Source of the DNA: Acidimicrobiales bacterium
Lineage (GTDB): Bacteria > Actinomycetota > Acidimicrobiia > Acidimicrobiales > Poriferisodalaceae
Assembly: GCA_030749275.1 (NCBI GenBank)
Contig: JASMKJ010000485.1
Location: 1-11,030 of the forward strand
Direction: 5' to 3'
DNA length: 11,030 bases
Shown: in pieces, positions 1 to 6,256 of the stretch
Layout: every line of letters begins with the position of its first letter
How positions within the stretch are numbered: position 1 is the first letter of the stretch
Program-made: the position numbers and the translations under genes
The notes under the pieces: model-generated
What the model was told of the DNA's origin: nothing
Database searches by the model: none
The model's input: only the letters and a program-made list of their open reading frames with translations

Positions 1-219
1 CCCTGCAACCAAAGGTCCTATTCGAACACGTGGAACGCTGGCAGCGATCGCAGCTAGCACAGACCATGCTTCGTGAATCGGCTGGTCGATGTTCTCTTCA
101 TTGGGCATGAAGTGATCCGCGTACCAGATGCCGTCCCACCCAGTGCTTTCTGCGTGGCGACATCCTTCGAGGGTGTCCTCCCAAGTTTGGCCATTACCTG
201 TCCAGAAACTAAATCGCAT
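1..219 (-). CDS. LLM-class flavin (probably F420-dependent) oxidoreductase, N-terminal part
   Basis: The first 73 codons of a gene that continues beyond the left edge. Translation from the ATG at 219 begins MRFSFWTGNGQTW and continues with a glycine-tryptophan turn (GWDGIWYADHFMP, about residues 26-38) and LAAIAASVPRVRIGPLVAG at the end. This is the start of the luciferase-like (beta/alpha)8 barrel: the first strand, the 'W/YADHF' second strand and the 'T.RiriGplV' third strand. Family members use FMN or, in actinobacteria, coenzyme F420 to oxidise or reduce diverse small substrates; the substrate cannot be told from this fragment. It starts 12 bases after the thpR stop, in the same direction, with no clear ribosome site, so translation is probably coupled to thpR. 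No alternative GTG or TTG lies between the thpR stop and this ATG in frame. F420 rather than FMN use is inferred from the lineage, not seen. Confidence 0.82.
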   Translation of the reverse strand, partial: MRFSFWTGNGQTWEDTLEGCRHAESTGWDGIWYADHFMPNEENIDQPIHEAWSVLAAIAASVPRVRIGPLVAG

Positions 220-231
220 CTGGACAGCATT

Positions 232-756
232 TCAGATGTAACCGTGACGCGTAGGGCCGTCTTCAGGAAATAGCTGCTTTGAGTCGATGATGGTGTGCCT
301 AGCTCCCTCGGGTCCGGTGACACTTTTCATCAACATCAAGCGATCTACCTGAAATTCTCCTTGTATGGCCACACCTTCGAGTGCCAGCGGGGCCGAATCA
401 TCTCTTATTCGACCAAGGGTGATGTGCCCGACAAAAGGAAGTTGACCTTTCGAGGCCAATGGCCTCATCGATTCTCGAACCCGGTTAGCCAAAGTGGATA
501 GGCCGTCAACTGGTACCACAAGATTTCTGGCTCCGAGCCGGGTAACCCTCGGTCCTAGAATTCCAGTCGCCTGGAAGGCCTCAATTCGGCTAAACCTAGG
601 CCGTAGTTCATCCAGGTTCACATGGCTAAAGAACTGAATCGTTATATGCCATTGTTCGGGCTGAATCCATCGTATGTCCAGCTGCTCTCGGTCAAGTCGA
701 CTCAACGCTGCCCGAGTTTTTTCGTCAAGAGAAGCTGAAATGAAAGCTCTAATCAC
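232..756 (-). CDS. thpR: RNA 2',3'-cyclic phosphodiesterase / 2'-5' RNA ligase-like protein (ThpR)
   Basis: A 174-residue member of the 2H phosphoesterase fold. Two HxTx catalytic motifs are visible, H37-I-T39 in WHITIQF and H111-I-T113 in GHITLGR, separated by 74 residues as is normal for the family; the N-terminus MIRAFISASL matches the usual 'R.FiA..l' strand. The length is typical. The bacterial enzyme opens 2',3'-cyclic phosphate ends of RNA (and can ligate 2'-5' in vitro); its biological substrate is poorly defined. The start is GTG at 756, two bases after the cinA stop, and no good Shine-Dalgarno sequence is seen, so coupling with cinA is likely. A cinA-thpR pair is a recurrent bacterial arrangement. 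Nothing in the protein looks broken. Confidence 0.91.
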   Translation of the reverse strand: MIRAFISASLDEKTRAALSRLDREQLDIRWIQPEQWHITIQFFSHVNLDELRPRFSRIEAFQATGILGPRVTRLGARNLVVPVDGLSTLANRVRESMRPLASKGQLPFVGHITLGRIRDDSAPLALEGVAIQGEFQVDRLMLMKSVTGPEGARHTIIDSKQLFPEDGPTRHGYI

Positions 757-758
757 AG

Positions 759-2018
759 CTAGGGGCGTAGCCCTTGCAGATGAAGTCTTAGGAGGTTCAG
801 GAGTGAGATGACACTGAACTGCCTGATTCGTTCGAGATCCCCTGGAAGTGTCACCCTTTCCACCGTCTCAAAACCCTCCATTGAAACGGCTAGCCAAGCG
901 GTCCCGAACGGTTGAGCGTCTGTGGCTCGGCCGGGGTCTTCTATAGCGGTCGTGGCAACCCCAACGTCGGACAAAAGGATGCCCCGCGCTACTCGCGCCA
1001 TTTGCATGGCCGCTTCGTCGGGTTGCCAGGCGGCCGGGTCTCCTTTCAGCAGGTAAGACAAGATTCCCGGACCCCTAGCTACGACACCTCCAGAAAAAGC
1101 TTCGGTCCCATTTCTGGCCGTCGCGAGACGATGGGCGAGATAGCCACCCGTTGTTGTTTCCACCGCCCCAAGGGTTAGTCCTTCTGTAGCAAGCAGCGTC
1201 AGAACTGTTGATTCCATATTGTCTTCGTCGACCGCGAAGATTAGATCTCCGAGCAACCCCCGAAGAACATCTTCTTCTTGTCGGAGGATCTCTTCCGCTT
1301 CGTCGGAGGTTGCAGCCTTTGCTGTTACCCGAACCTTTATTCCCTCGACTCCACTGGCAAGGAATGCCAACGTCGGATTGCCCGCTGTCTCTAGCTCAGT
1401 GATTCGATGACTCAGCAGTTCGGCTAATCCTGATTCGCTTTGTCCCCACGTTCGCAAAACTCTGCTCTCAATTACCGATGTAACACCTGACCGGCGCTGT
1501 AGGTCTGGGAGTACGGTTCCCAAAATCATCTCTTTCATCTCGTAGGGAACCCCTGGGACCGCGTATATGACTTTGTCGTCGCCATCTGAAACGGGGACCG
1601 GCACAACTAGGCCGGGAGCAGTCCCTGGCTGCTGCTCCATGGTTTGAGCACCTTCGGGGACCATCGCTTGGCGGAGGTTGTTTTCGGGCATGTCGCGTCC
1701 CCGGCTCCGAAACATTCCTCGGATTCGCTCGGCGATTACGTCATCAAGAACCAGGTCAGATTTGACAACATCGGCAATTACCTCCCTTGTGATGTCATCT
1801 TGAGTTGGGCCCAATCCACCACAGACAATGATTGCGTCGCTTCGCTCTATACCCAATTGCAAGGCTTCTTCTATCCGGGACCAGTTATCACCAACTTTGG
1901 TTTGGTGATGACTGTCGATTCCGGCAAGAGCTAGCTGCTCACCAATCCACGAAGAATTTGTGTCAACGATCTGGCCCAGCAGAAGTTCTGTTCCGACGGC
2001 GATAACTTCACAATCCAT
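759..2018 (-). CDS. cinA: CinA family protein with degenerate C-terminal deamidase domain
   Basis: A 419-residue two-domain protein of usual CinA length. Residues 1-170 form the MoCF/MoaB-like domain, with the conserved GTELLLGQIVDTN (9-21) and GGLGPTQDDITRE (67-79), followed by the AVPGVPYEMK segment (153-162); in characterised CinA proteins this half is linked to ADP-ribose hydrolysis. Residues about 275-415 align with the PncC/NMN-deamidase domain, but the hallmark ESCTGG reads E287-T-T-T-G-G292, so the active-site serine is threonine. The 'GGVVTYSN.AK' stretch that follows in active relatives is GGVVARGPG (310-318), and the TGIAGP motif is TAIEDP (357-362). The C-terminal domain is therefore probably not an active NMN deamidase, whereas the N-terminal half looks intact. 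The ATG start at 2018 has both an AGGG at 8-11 bases upstream and a TAGGGT that fits a leaderless promoter. Confidence 0.92.
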   Translation of the reverse strand: MDCEVIAVGTELLLGQIVDTNSSWIGEQLALAGIDSHHQTKVGDNWSRIEEALQLGIERSDAIIVCGGLGPTQDDITREVIADVVKSDLVLDDVIAERIRGMFRSRGRDMPENNLRQAMVPEGAQTMEQQPGTAPGLVVPVPVSDGDDKVIYAVPGVPYEMKEMILGTVLPDLQRRSGVTSVIESRVLRTWGQSESGLAELLSHRITELETAGNPTLAFLASGVEGIKVRVTAKAATSDEAEEILRQEEDVLRGLLGDLIFAVDEDNMESTVLTLLATEGLTLGAVETTTGGYLAHRLATARNGTEAFSGGVVARGPGILSYLLKGDPAAWQPDEAAMQMARVARGILLSDVGVATTAIEDPGRATDAQPFGTAWLAVSMEGFETVERVTLPGDLERIRQFSVISLLNLLRLHLQGLRP

Positions 2019-2024
2019 CCCTTG

Positions 2025-2030
2025 ACCCTA
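2025..2030 (-). promoter_or_regulatory. Possible -10 element (TAGGGT) for leaderless cinA transcript
   Basis: TAGGGT fits the actinobacterial TANNNT consensus and ends six bases before the cinA ATG, so transcription would begin at or next to the A of the start codon. No convincing -35 hexamer is seen. The same bases could act as a Shine-Dalgarno site (AGGG) on a longer mRNA coming from pgsA, so the call is ambiguous. The 79-base gap it lies in is the only sizeable gap inside the rimO-to-LLM gene group. Confidence 0.35.
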
Positions 2031-2097
2031 TTGCTCTTCAGCCGTCCGAGTACATGCTTGTCGGGTTCGCCTGTGTTTGCATCGGACATTCACGACG

Positions 2098-2688
2098 CTA
2101 AGCGTCATTGTCAAGTTGGGTTCGGGCGATTTTTCGGGCACCGACTAGGTACGCAACACCGGTTTGTACGGTCAAAAGCACGGCAAGCCAGAGCGTTCCC
2201 GTGGCTATCCAGTGGGCGGACTTCACTATCGGTGGAATGACACCGAATCCGATGGCCCAAAGCTGAACAAAGGTCTTCCATTTAGCCGCCTTGGTCGCCG
2301 GAACCGTGATGCCGCGACGACCGGCTTGAGACCTATAACCACTAATTGCTAACTCTCGCACCGCAATAATTGCTACGGGAAGCCAGTGAAATTGCTCATT
2401 AGCTACAAGAGCAGACATTCCACCTAGGACAAGCACCTTGTCAGCAAGTGGGTCCAAGAAGGCACCCGACCTTGTGGCGCCTTGCCGGCGAGCAAGCCAT
2501 CCGTCGGCAAAATCCGACATGCCAATTGCAAAGCCGACAGCGAAAGTGAGCCATGACGGCTCATTTGTGGCTATGAGTAACACAAATACCGGAGTAGCGA
2601 GGATGCGAGCTACTGTCACCAGGTTGGCGGGCGTGGCGAGCGCGCTGGGCCCATAGGTGGGGCGGTCATCGTCGTGTTCTTCCGTCAC
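2098..2688 (-). CDS. pgsA: CDP-diacylglycerol-glycerol-3-phosphate 3-phosphatidyltransferase (PgsA)
   Basis: A 196-residue integral membrane protein of the CDP-alcohol phosphatidyltransferase family, which moves the phosphatidyl group from CDP-diacylglycerol to glycerol 3-phosphate as the committed step to phosphatidylglycerol and cardiolipin. The metal-binding signature is clear: D59-x2-D62-G63-x2-A66-R67, G75, D79-x3-D83. The usual spacing between AR and G is eight residues; here it is seven, a small deviation. The segment ATPANLVTVARILATPVF (18-35) is the typical PgsA N-terminal helix 'PN.LT..R....P', and hydrophobic stretches around 24-41, 46-57, 86-112, 138-152 and 160-182 are membrane helices. 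Start is GTG at 2688, overlapping the rimO TGA as GTGA, with GGAAA seven to eleven bases upstream. The close rimO-pgsA-cinA order is typical of actinobacteria and favours PgsA over other CDP-alcohol transferases (cardiolipin or phosphatidylinositol-phosphate synthases), which cannot be fully excluded. Confidence 0.88.
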   Translation of the reverse strand: MTEEHDDDRPTYGPSALATPANLVTVARILATPVFVLLIATNEPSWLTFAVGFAIGMSDFADGWLARRQGATRSGAFLDPLADKVLVLGGMSALVANEQFHWLPVAIIAVRELAISGYRSQAGRRGITVPATKAAKWKTFVQLWAIGFGVIPPIVKSAHWIATGTLWLAVLLTVQTGVAYLVGARKIARTQLDNDA

Positions 2689-3965
2689 TGGGTTTCCACT
2701 TGTACGGCTTCGATGTCAGGACCTTCTGACCGGGTTACGACTACATCATAAATCTCGCCCGGCTTGAGAGTCGATGGGACGTGCACCACACCATCGATTT
2801 CCGGTGCTTCGCGGTGAGATCGACCGATTCCTTGCCTGTCGACGAGTACTTCAATCGTTTTGCCCACCATGCCATCGCGACGTGTGGCAGTGATCACATC
2901 CTGCAGCTCAGTCAGTTCGGCATGACGTTCTCGCATCAGTTCCGTAGGTACCTGGTCATCTAGATTCGATGCATAAGTGCCCTCTTCTCTGGAATAAGTA
3001 AAGAACCCGCACCAATCCAACTGGGCTTCTTGTAGCCAAGTGAGGAGTTCAGCTTGATCGTCTTCTGTCTCTCCGGGATAACCGACGATGAAATTCGACC
3101 TAAAAGCCGCGTCAGGACACAATTCGCGAATTCGTTTAATTCTCTCGAGAAATTTCTCGCCGTGACCCCAGCGCCTCATGCGCCTCAAGTGCCCCCTAGC
3201 GACATGTTGTAAAGACAGATCAAAGTAGGGCACCTCGCTCACCAAGATCGCTTCGATGAGTTCATCTGATAGATCAGACGGGTACAGGTACAAGAGACGG
3301 ACCCGATCAACCCTTTCTTGTGCCGCTTGCACCAGAGAGACAATCGCTCCACGTCTCCCTAAGTCTGAGCCGTAGCTCGCCAGATCTTGCGCGACCAGTA
3401 CGACTTCGCGGACACCAAGTTGCTCTATCTCTCCCAAGATGGACTCCACTTCTCGACTCTTTTGTGGGCCTCGAAAGGAGGGGATTGCACAAAATCCGCA
3501 TGCTCTGTCGCAACCCTCAGCGATTTTCACGTATGCCCAAGGAAGGTCCGATGCCGGTCGACGCAAGTTAAGTAAGTCGAACTGTGGCGCCTGGGTCTCC
3601 GCTGTCGCTGATAACCCATCAGGTTTCGTCCTGAAGTGAACCGGCACACCAAATCCTGCTACCTGATCGACCTCTGGCAACGCGTCTGCAAGTTCGCTTC
3701 CGTAGCGTTCCGCCATACAACCGGTTACCACGATGCGAGCTCCTGGGGATCTCTCACGCTCTAAAGCCAAAATGGTGTTGATCGATTCCTCTCGCGCCTC
3801 TTCAATGAATGCGCACGTGTTGACCACAACTAGATCCGCTGCAGATGGGTCATGCGTCGGAATTAGACCATCATCTATTAGGGTCCCGGCGATCTTGTCT
3901 GAATCAACCTGATTTTTTGGGCACCCTAACGTGTGGAGATGAAAGCTCTGCTGAGACTGCGCCAT
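2685..3965 (-). CDS. rimO: Ribosomal protein S12 methylthiotransferase (RimO)
   Basis: A 426-residue radical SAM methylthiotransferase that adds a methylthio group to the conserved aspartate of ribosomal protein uS12. Domains in order: UPF0004 N-terminal domain (about 7-125) with the three iron-sulfur cysteines C15 (LGCPKNQVDSD), C51 (VNTCAF) and C83 (VTGCMAE); radical SAM core (about 140-360) with the CxxxCxxC cluster C152, C156, C159; and a C-terminal TRAM domain (about 366-424). The GCPKNQVDSD form of the first motif and the SLQHVARGHLRRMRR segment favour RimO over the tRNA enzymes MiaB and MtaB, which usually begin with GCQMN or GCKVN motifs. ATG at 3965 is preceded by AGGGG with a four-base gap. 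It is the promoter-proximal gene of the minus-strand group and diverges from copA. Confidence 0.95.
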   Translation of the reverse strand: MAQSQQSFHLHTLGCPKNQVDSDKIAGTLIDDGLIPTHDPSAADLVVVNTCAFIEEAREESINTILALERERSPGARIVVTGCMAERYGSELADALPEVDQVAGFGVPVHFRTKPDGLSATAETQAPQFDLLNLRRPASDLPWAYVKIAEGCDRACGFCAIPSFRGPQKSREVESILGEIEQLGVREVVLVAQDLASYGSDLGRRGAIVSLVQAAQERVDRVRLLYLYPSDLSDELIEAILVSEVPYFDLSLQHVARGHLRRMRRWGHGEKFLERIKRIRELCPDAAFRSNFIVGYPGETEDDQAELLTWLQEAQLDWCGFFTYSREEGTYASNLDDQVPTELMRERHAELTELQDVITATRRDGMVGKTIEVLVDRQGIGRSHREAPEIDGVVHVPSTLKPGEIYDVVVTRSEGPDIEAVQVETQ

Positions 3966-3980
3966 TACACCCCTAGGGTA
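3966..3980. promoter_or_regulatory. Imperfect inverted repeat resembling a copper-repressor (CsoR-type) box
   Basis: The sequence TACACCCCTAGGGTA has a TAC plus C-run on the left and a G-run plus GTA on the right, centred on the perfect palindrome CCCTAGGG (3971-3978). This general TACCC...GGGTA form is that of CsoR-family operators found before copA genes. The symmetry is imperfect (one extra base on the left), it sits 50-64 bases before the copA start rather than over its -10, and no csoR gene is in the window. It is an inference worth testing, not an established site. Confidence 0.3.
3970..3974 (-). promoter_or_regulatory. Shine-Dalgarno site of rimO
   Basis: AGGGG on the minus strand ends four bases before the rimO ATG. 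It is one half of the CCCTAGGG palindrome in the divergent spacer, so a protein bound there would also mask the rimO start region in DNA. This clear site contrasts with copA, which has none at normal spacing. Confidence 0.55.
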
Positions 3981-3984
3981 CGAC

Positions 3985-3998
3985 CTAACAACTGTTAG
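3985..3998. promoter_or_regulatory. Perfect inverted repeat in the rimO/copA divergent spacer, possible operator
   Basis: CTAACA-AC-TGTTAG is a perfect six-base-arm palindrome with a two-base centre. It can be lengthened by CGA on the left and TCG on the right if one base (C at 3984) is skipped. It covers the place where the copA -35 element would fall (3995-4000, TTAGTC, a poor match to consensus) for the -10 at 4018, a classical position for a dimeric repressor or activator. The regulator is not identified. Confidence 0.4.
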
Positions 3999-4017
3999 TC
4001 GATCTGAAATAGCGAGC

Positions 4018-4023
4018 TAACAT
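4018..4023 (+). promoter_or_regulatory. -10 element (TAACAT) for leaderless copA transcript
   Basis: TAACAT matches TANNNT and ends six bases before the copA ATG, which would place the transcription start on the A of the start codon. The bases before the ATG (AGAAG directly adjacent) do not form a correctly spaced Shine-Dalgarno site, which supports a leaderless message. A -35 at 17-base spacing would be TTAGTC, which is weak. Confidence 0.5.
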
Positions 4024-4029
4024 CAGAAG

Positions 4030-6168
4030 ATGAACGTCGGCCCTCCTGTAGCCGAAAAGGACCGAACCCAATTCACTATTGAGGGGATGACCTGTAGCGC
4101 CTGCGCCACTCGAATTGAAAGTGCGTTGCAAGTCATCCAGGGAGTTGAAGCGGCTCATGTCAATTTCGCTACGGCGACCTCATTGGTTCGCCACAGCAAA
4201 GATGTTGATGCCTCAGCTATAGCCGACGTTGTCGAACGACTGGGCTATCACGCGAGACGCGACGGTGATCGACAATCAATTCAGGAGTCAAACGAGGCGA
4301 CGCTGAAGAAGAGAGCCGGCCCTGCTCTACTGATCGCGGCATTTGCAATGACGACAATGTTTGTCCAATTCCCCGCTAGTGATTGGATCCTGGCTTCGTT
4401 GTCTACGTTGAGTGTGTGGTGGGCGGGTTGGAGTTTTCACCGCTCGGCACGTTTGCAGCTAGTTCAGAGATCTTTGGCTATGGACACCTTGGTTTCGTTG
4501 GGGACCATCGCCGCTTGGTCTTGGTCCATGACGGTGCTGCTCTTGGACGCGGATCAAAGTCTTCACTTCGGAGGTGCTACCGCGATAGTGGCGTTCGTTT
4601 TGCTTGGCAAGTGGTGGGAGGCGCGAGCGATGCGGACGTCAGGAGATTCGTTACGAGCTCTCGCCGAGATGACGCCAAAGTGGGTTCGTCTCAAGGATGG
4701 TGCCGAAATTGCCATTCAGGAGTTAGTGGTCGGCATGGAATTCATTGTCGCTCCTGGTGAACGCGTCGCAACCGATGGCCAAGTCATCGAAGGTTCATCT
4801 GACGTCGATGTCTCACAGTCGACTGGGGAATCATCACCTATCGAGGTATCACCTGGGTCGGAAGTCGCCGGCGGGGTTCTGAATGGTGGAGGAGGCCTAG
4901 TTGTTAAAGCCACAGCGATAGGCGAAGACACCGAACTTGCCAGGGTCGCGAGACTCGTTGAGGAGGCACAAGCAACTCAAGCACCCATTCAACGTCTCGC
5001 TGACAGGGTGGCTGCCAGATTTGTGCCGTTGGTCGTTGGTATTGCCATAGGAACTTTTGTGATCCGTTGGTTGCTCGGTCACGAATTCAGCGACGCTCTA
5101 ATCGCTTCGGTAGCGGTTCTCGTGGTGTCGTGTCCTTGTTCTTTCGGTCTAGCCACCCCTCTGGCGGTCCTAGTCGGAACGGGCAGAGCGGCCCAGTTGG
5201 GCGTTGTCGTGGCCGGAGCACACGTGCTGGACTCGACTCGAGCGATAGACATGGTCGTTTTCGATAAAACCGGCACGATCACTACCGGTAAGCCGTCGAT
5301 TGTTGAGGCGGTCGCTCCGGTCGACCAGGAGCTGCTTTTCTCGCTCGCTGGTGCTCTTGAATCTCGGTCCGGTCATCCCATGGGTAGAGCCTTCGACTCT
5401 TTCTCAGACAATGAAGCTGAGGTCAACGATTTTGTTAACCATGCTGGGAAAGGGGTATCGGGTGTAGTGAACGGAGTCGAATTGAGGGTCGGCAAAGCCG
5501 ATCTTTTCGACGTGGTGCCGGACGGCCTGCAGGCGTTCGAATCTGAAGGCACCCCTGTGTTCTTGGGCAGAGGTGCGGTGGCCGAGGCGGCGGTAGTGGT
5601 TAGGGACGAGATCCGCTCAACGAGCATCGAAGCTGTCGCTTTGCTCCGTGACCTCAACCTAGATGTCGTCTTACTTTCGGGCGACAAACACTCCATAGCT
5701 CAAGACGTCGGGCAAAAAGTCGGAATCAAAGATGTGGTCGCCGAGGTTCTCCCTGAAGAGAAACGAGATCACATAGCGATGCTGCAATCCGACGGAAGGT
5801 GCATCGCTATGGTCGGTGATGGGGTTAACGACACTCCGGCGCTCGCAGCAGCGGATCTAGGCATTGCACTCCAGTCAGGAACGGATGTCGCTCGGAACAC
5901 CGCAGACCTGACAATCATGACGGACGACCCGCGAGCGGTTGCAAATGGAATTGCATTGTCACGTCAGACGCTGAAAACGATAAAACTCAATTTGGCTTGG
6001 GCCTTCTCCTACAACGTCGTAGCGTTACCTCTAGCTATTACGGGTACTCTCGCTCCCACTCAGGCGGCGATGGCAATGGCACTGTCTTCATTCTTGGTGG
6101 TCATCAACAGTCTGCGACTTCGCAAGTTTCGTAGCCTCAGCGGCCCCCACCCAGAATCATCGACCTGA
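4030..6168 (+). CDS. copA: Copper-exporting P1B-type ATPase (CopA)
   Basis: A 712-residue heavy-metal ATPase that pumps Cu+ out of the cytoplasm at the cost of ATP. One heavy-metal-associated domain lies at residues 13-76 with GMTCSAC (C22, C25). Eight membrane helices are apparent: about 97-114, 118-136, 151-171, 178-195, 331-350, 356-380, 651-673 and 675-695. The actuator loop has TGES (265-268); the membrane metal site is C368-P-C370; the phosphorylated aspartate is D412 in DKTGT; the HP dipeptide is H449-P450; the hinge is GDGVNDTPAL (596-605). Y661-N662 in helix 7 and M683 with S686-S687 in helix 8 are the residues that mark Cu+-selective P1B-1 pumps. Small departures are CPCSFGLATP for the usual CPCALGLATP and GDGVNDTPAL for ...DAPAL. 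It stands alone: no copper chaperone or CsoR/CueR gene lies beside it. Length is at the short end for CopA because it has a single metal-binding domain. Confidence 0.95.
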   Translation: MNVGPPVAEKDRTQFTIEGMTCSACATRIESALQVIQGVEAAHVNFATATSLVRHSKDVDASAIADVVERLGYHARRDGDRQSIQESNEATLKKRAGPALLIAAFAMTTMFVQFPASDWILASLSTLSVWWAGWSFHRSARLQLVQRSLAMDTLVSLGTIAAWSWSMTVLLLDADQSLHFGGATAIVAFVLLGKWWEARAMRTSGDSLRALAEMTPKWVRLKDGAEIAIQELVVGMEFIVAPGERVATDGQVIEGSSDVDVSQSTGESSPIEVSPGSEVAGGVLNGGGGLVVKATAIGEDTELARVARLVEEAQATQAPIQRLADRVAARFVPLVVGIAIGTFVIRWLLGHEFSDALIASVAVLVVSCPCSFGLATPLAVLVGTGRAAQLGVVVAGAHVLDSTRAIDMVVFDKTGTITTGKPSIVEAVAPVDQELLFSLAGALESRSGHPMGRAFDSFSDNEAEVNDFVNHAGKGVSGVVNGVELRVGKADLFDVVPDGLQAFESEGTPVFLGRGAVAEAAVVVRDEIRSTSIEAVALLRDLNLDVVLLSGDKHSIAQDVGQKVGIKDVVAEVLPEEKRDHIAMLQSDGRCIAMVGDGVNDTPALAAADLGIALQSGTDVARNTADLTIMTDDPRAVANGIALSRQTLKTIKLNLAWAFSYNVVALPLAITGTLAPTQAAMAMALSSFLVVINSLRLRKFRSLSGPHPESST

Positions 6169-6190
6169 CCGTTCGAATCTCTGTTGCACT

Positions 6191-6205
6191 AGCAATCGAC
6201 TTGCT
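6191..6205 (+). other. Short stem-loop in the copA-aminotransferase spacer
   Basis: AGCAA-TCGAC-TTGCT forms a five-pair stem with a five-base loop, and an overlapping alternative TTGC-ACTA-GCAA (6184-6195) uses the same GCAA. No T-run follows, so it does not look like an intrinsic terminator for copA. It may be chance. Confidence 0.15.
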
Positions 6206-6243
6206 CCCTCAAAGTTGTTGCGATCTTGTTCCTCTAACGCGCA

Positions 6244-6249
6244 TAGTCT
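6244..6249 (+). promoter_or_regulatory. -10 element (TAGTCT) supporting a leaderless GTG start
   Basis: TAGTCT fits TANNNT and ends seven bases before the GTG at 6257. It overlaps CATAGT, another passable -10 hexamer. This supports starting the class IV aminotransferase at 6257 rather than at the TTG 6215, where no comparable signal or Shine-Dalgarno site is seen. No good -35 was found. Confidence 0.38.
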
Positions 6250-6256
6250 CAAGTCC

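Noticed and set aside
54..323. An 89-codon open frame on the minus strand across the thpR end and the LLM start
   Set aside because: It is out of frame with both real genes; the LLM frame starting at 219 gives a recognisable family N-terminus and thpR runs to 232.
761..773. GGGC-GTA-GCCC hairpin at the cinA/thpR junction as a terminator
   Set aside because: Four to five pairs, no T-run, and it overlaps the end of cinA right before thpR, which must be transcribed with it.
1931..2089. A 52-codon open frame (MSDANTGEPDKHVLG...) starting in the pgsA-cinA gap
   Set aside because: More than half of it overlaps cinA in another frame, it has no recognisable domain and no good ribosome site; probably chance.
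2045..2095. GTCCGA ... TCGGAC inverted repeat in the pgsA-cinA gap
   Set aside because: Six-base arms with a loop of over 30 bases are weak; I see no supporting structure or motif.
2685..3965. MiaB or MtaB (tRNA methylthiotransferase) instead of RimO
   Set aside because: The first cysteine motif GCPKNQVDSD and the linkage to pgsA and cinA fit RimO.
5373..5696. A 107-codon minus-strand open frame inside copA
   Set aside because: It lies wholly opposite the conserved nucleotide-binding and phosphorylation domains and is rich in Ser/Thr/Pro as antisense frames are; a shadow.
6184..6205. Intrinsic terminator after copA
   Set aside because: The stem is only five pairs and no T-run follows.
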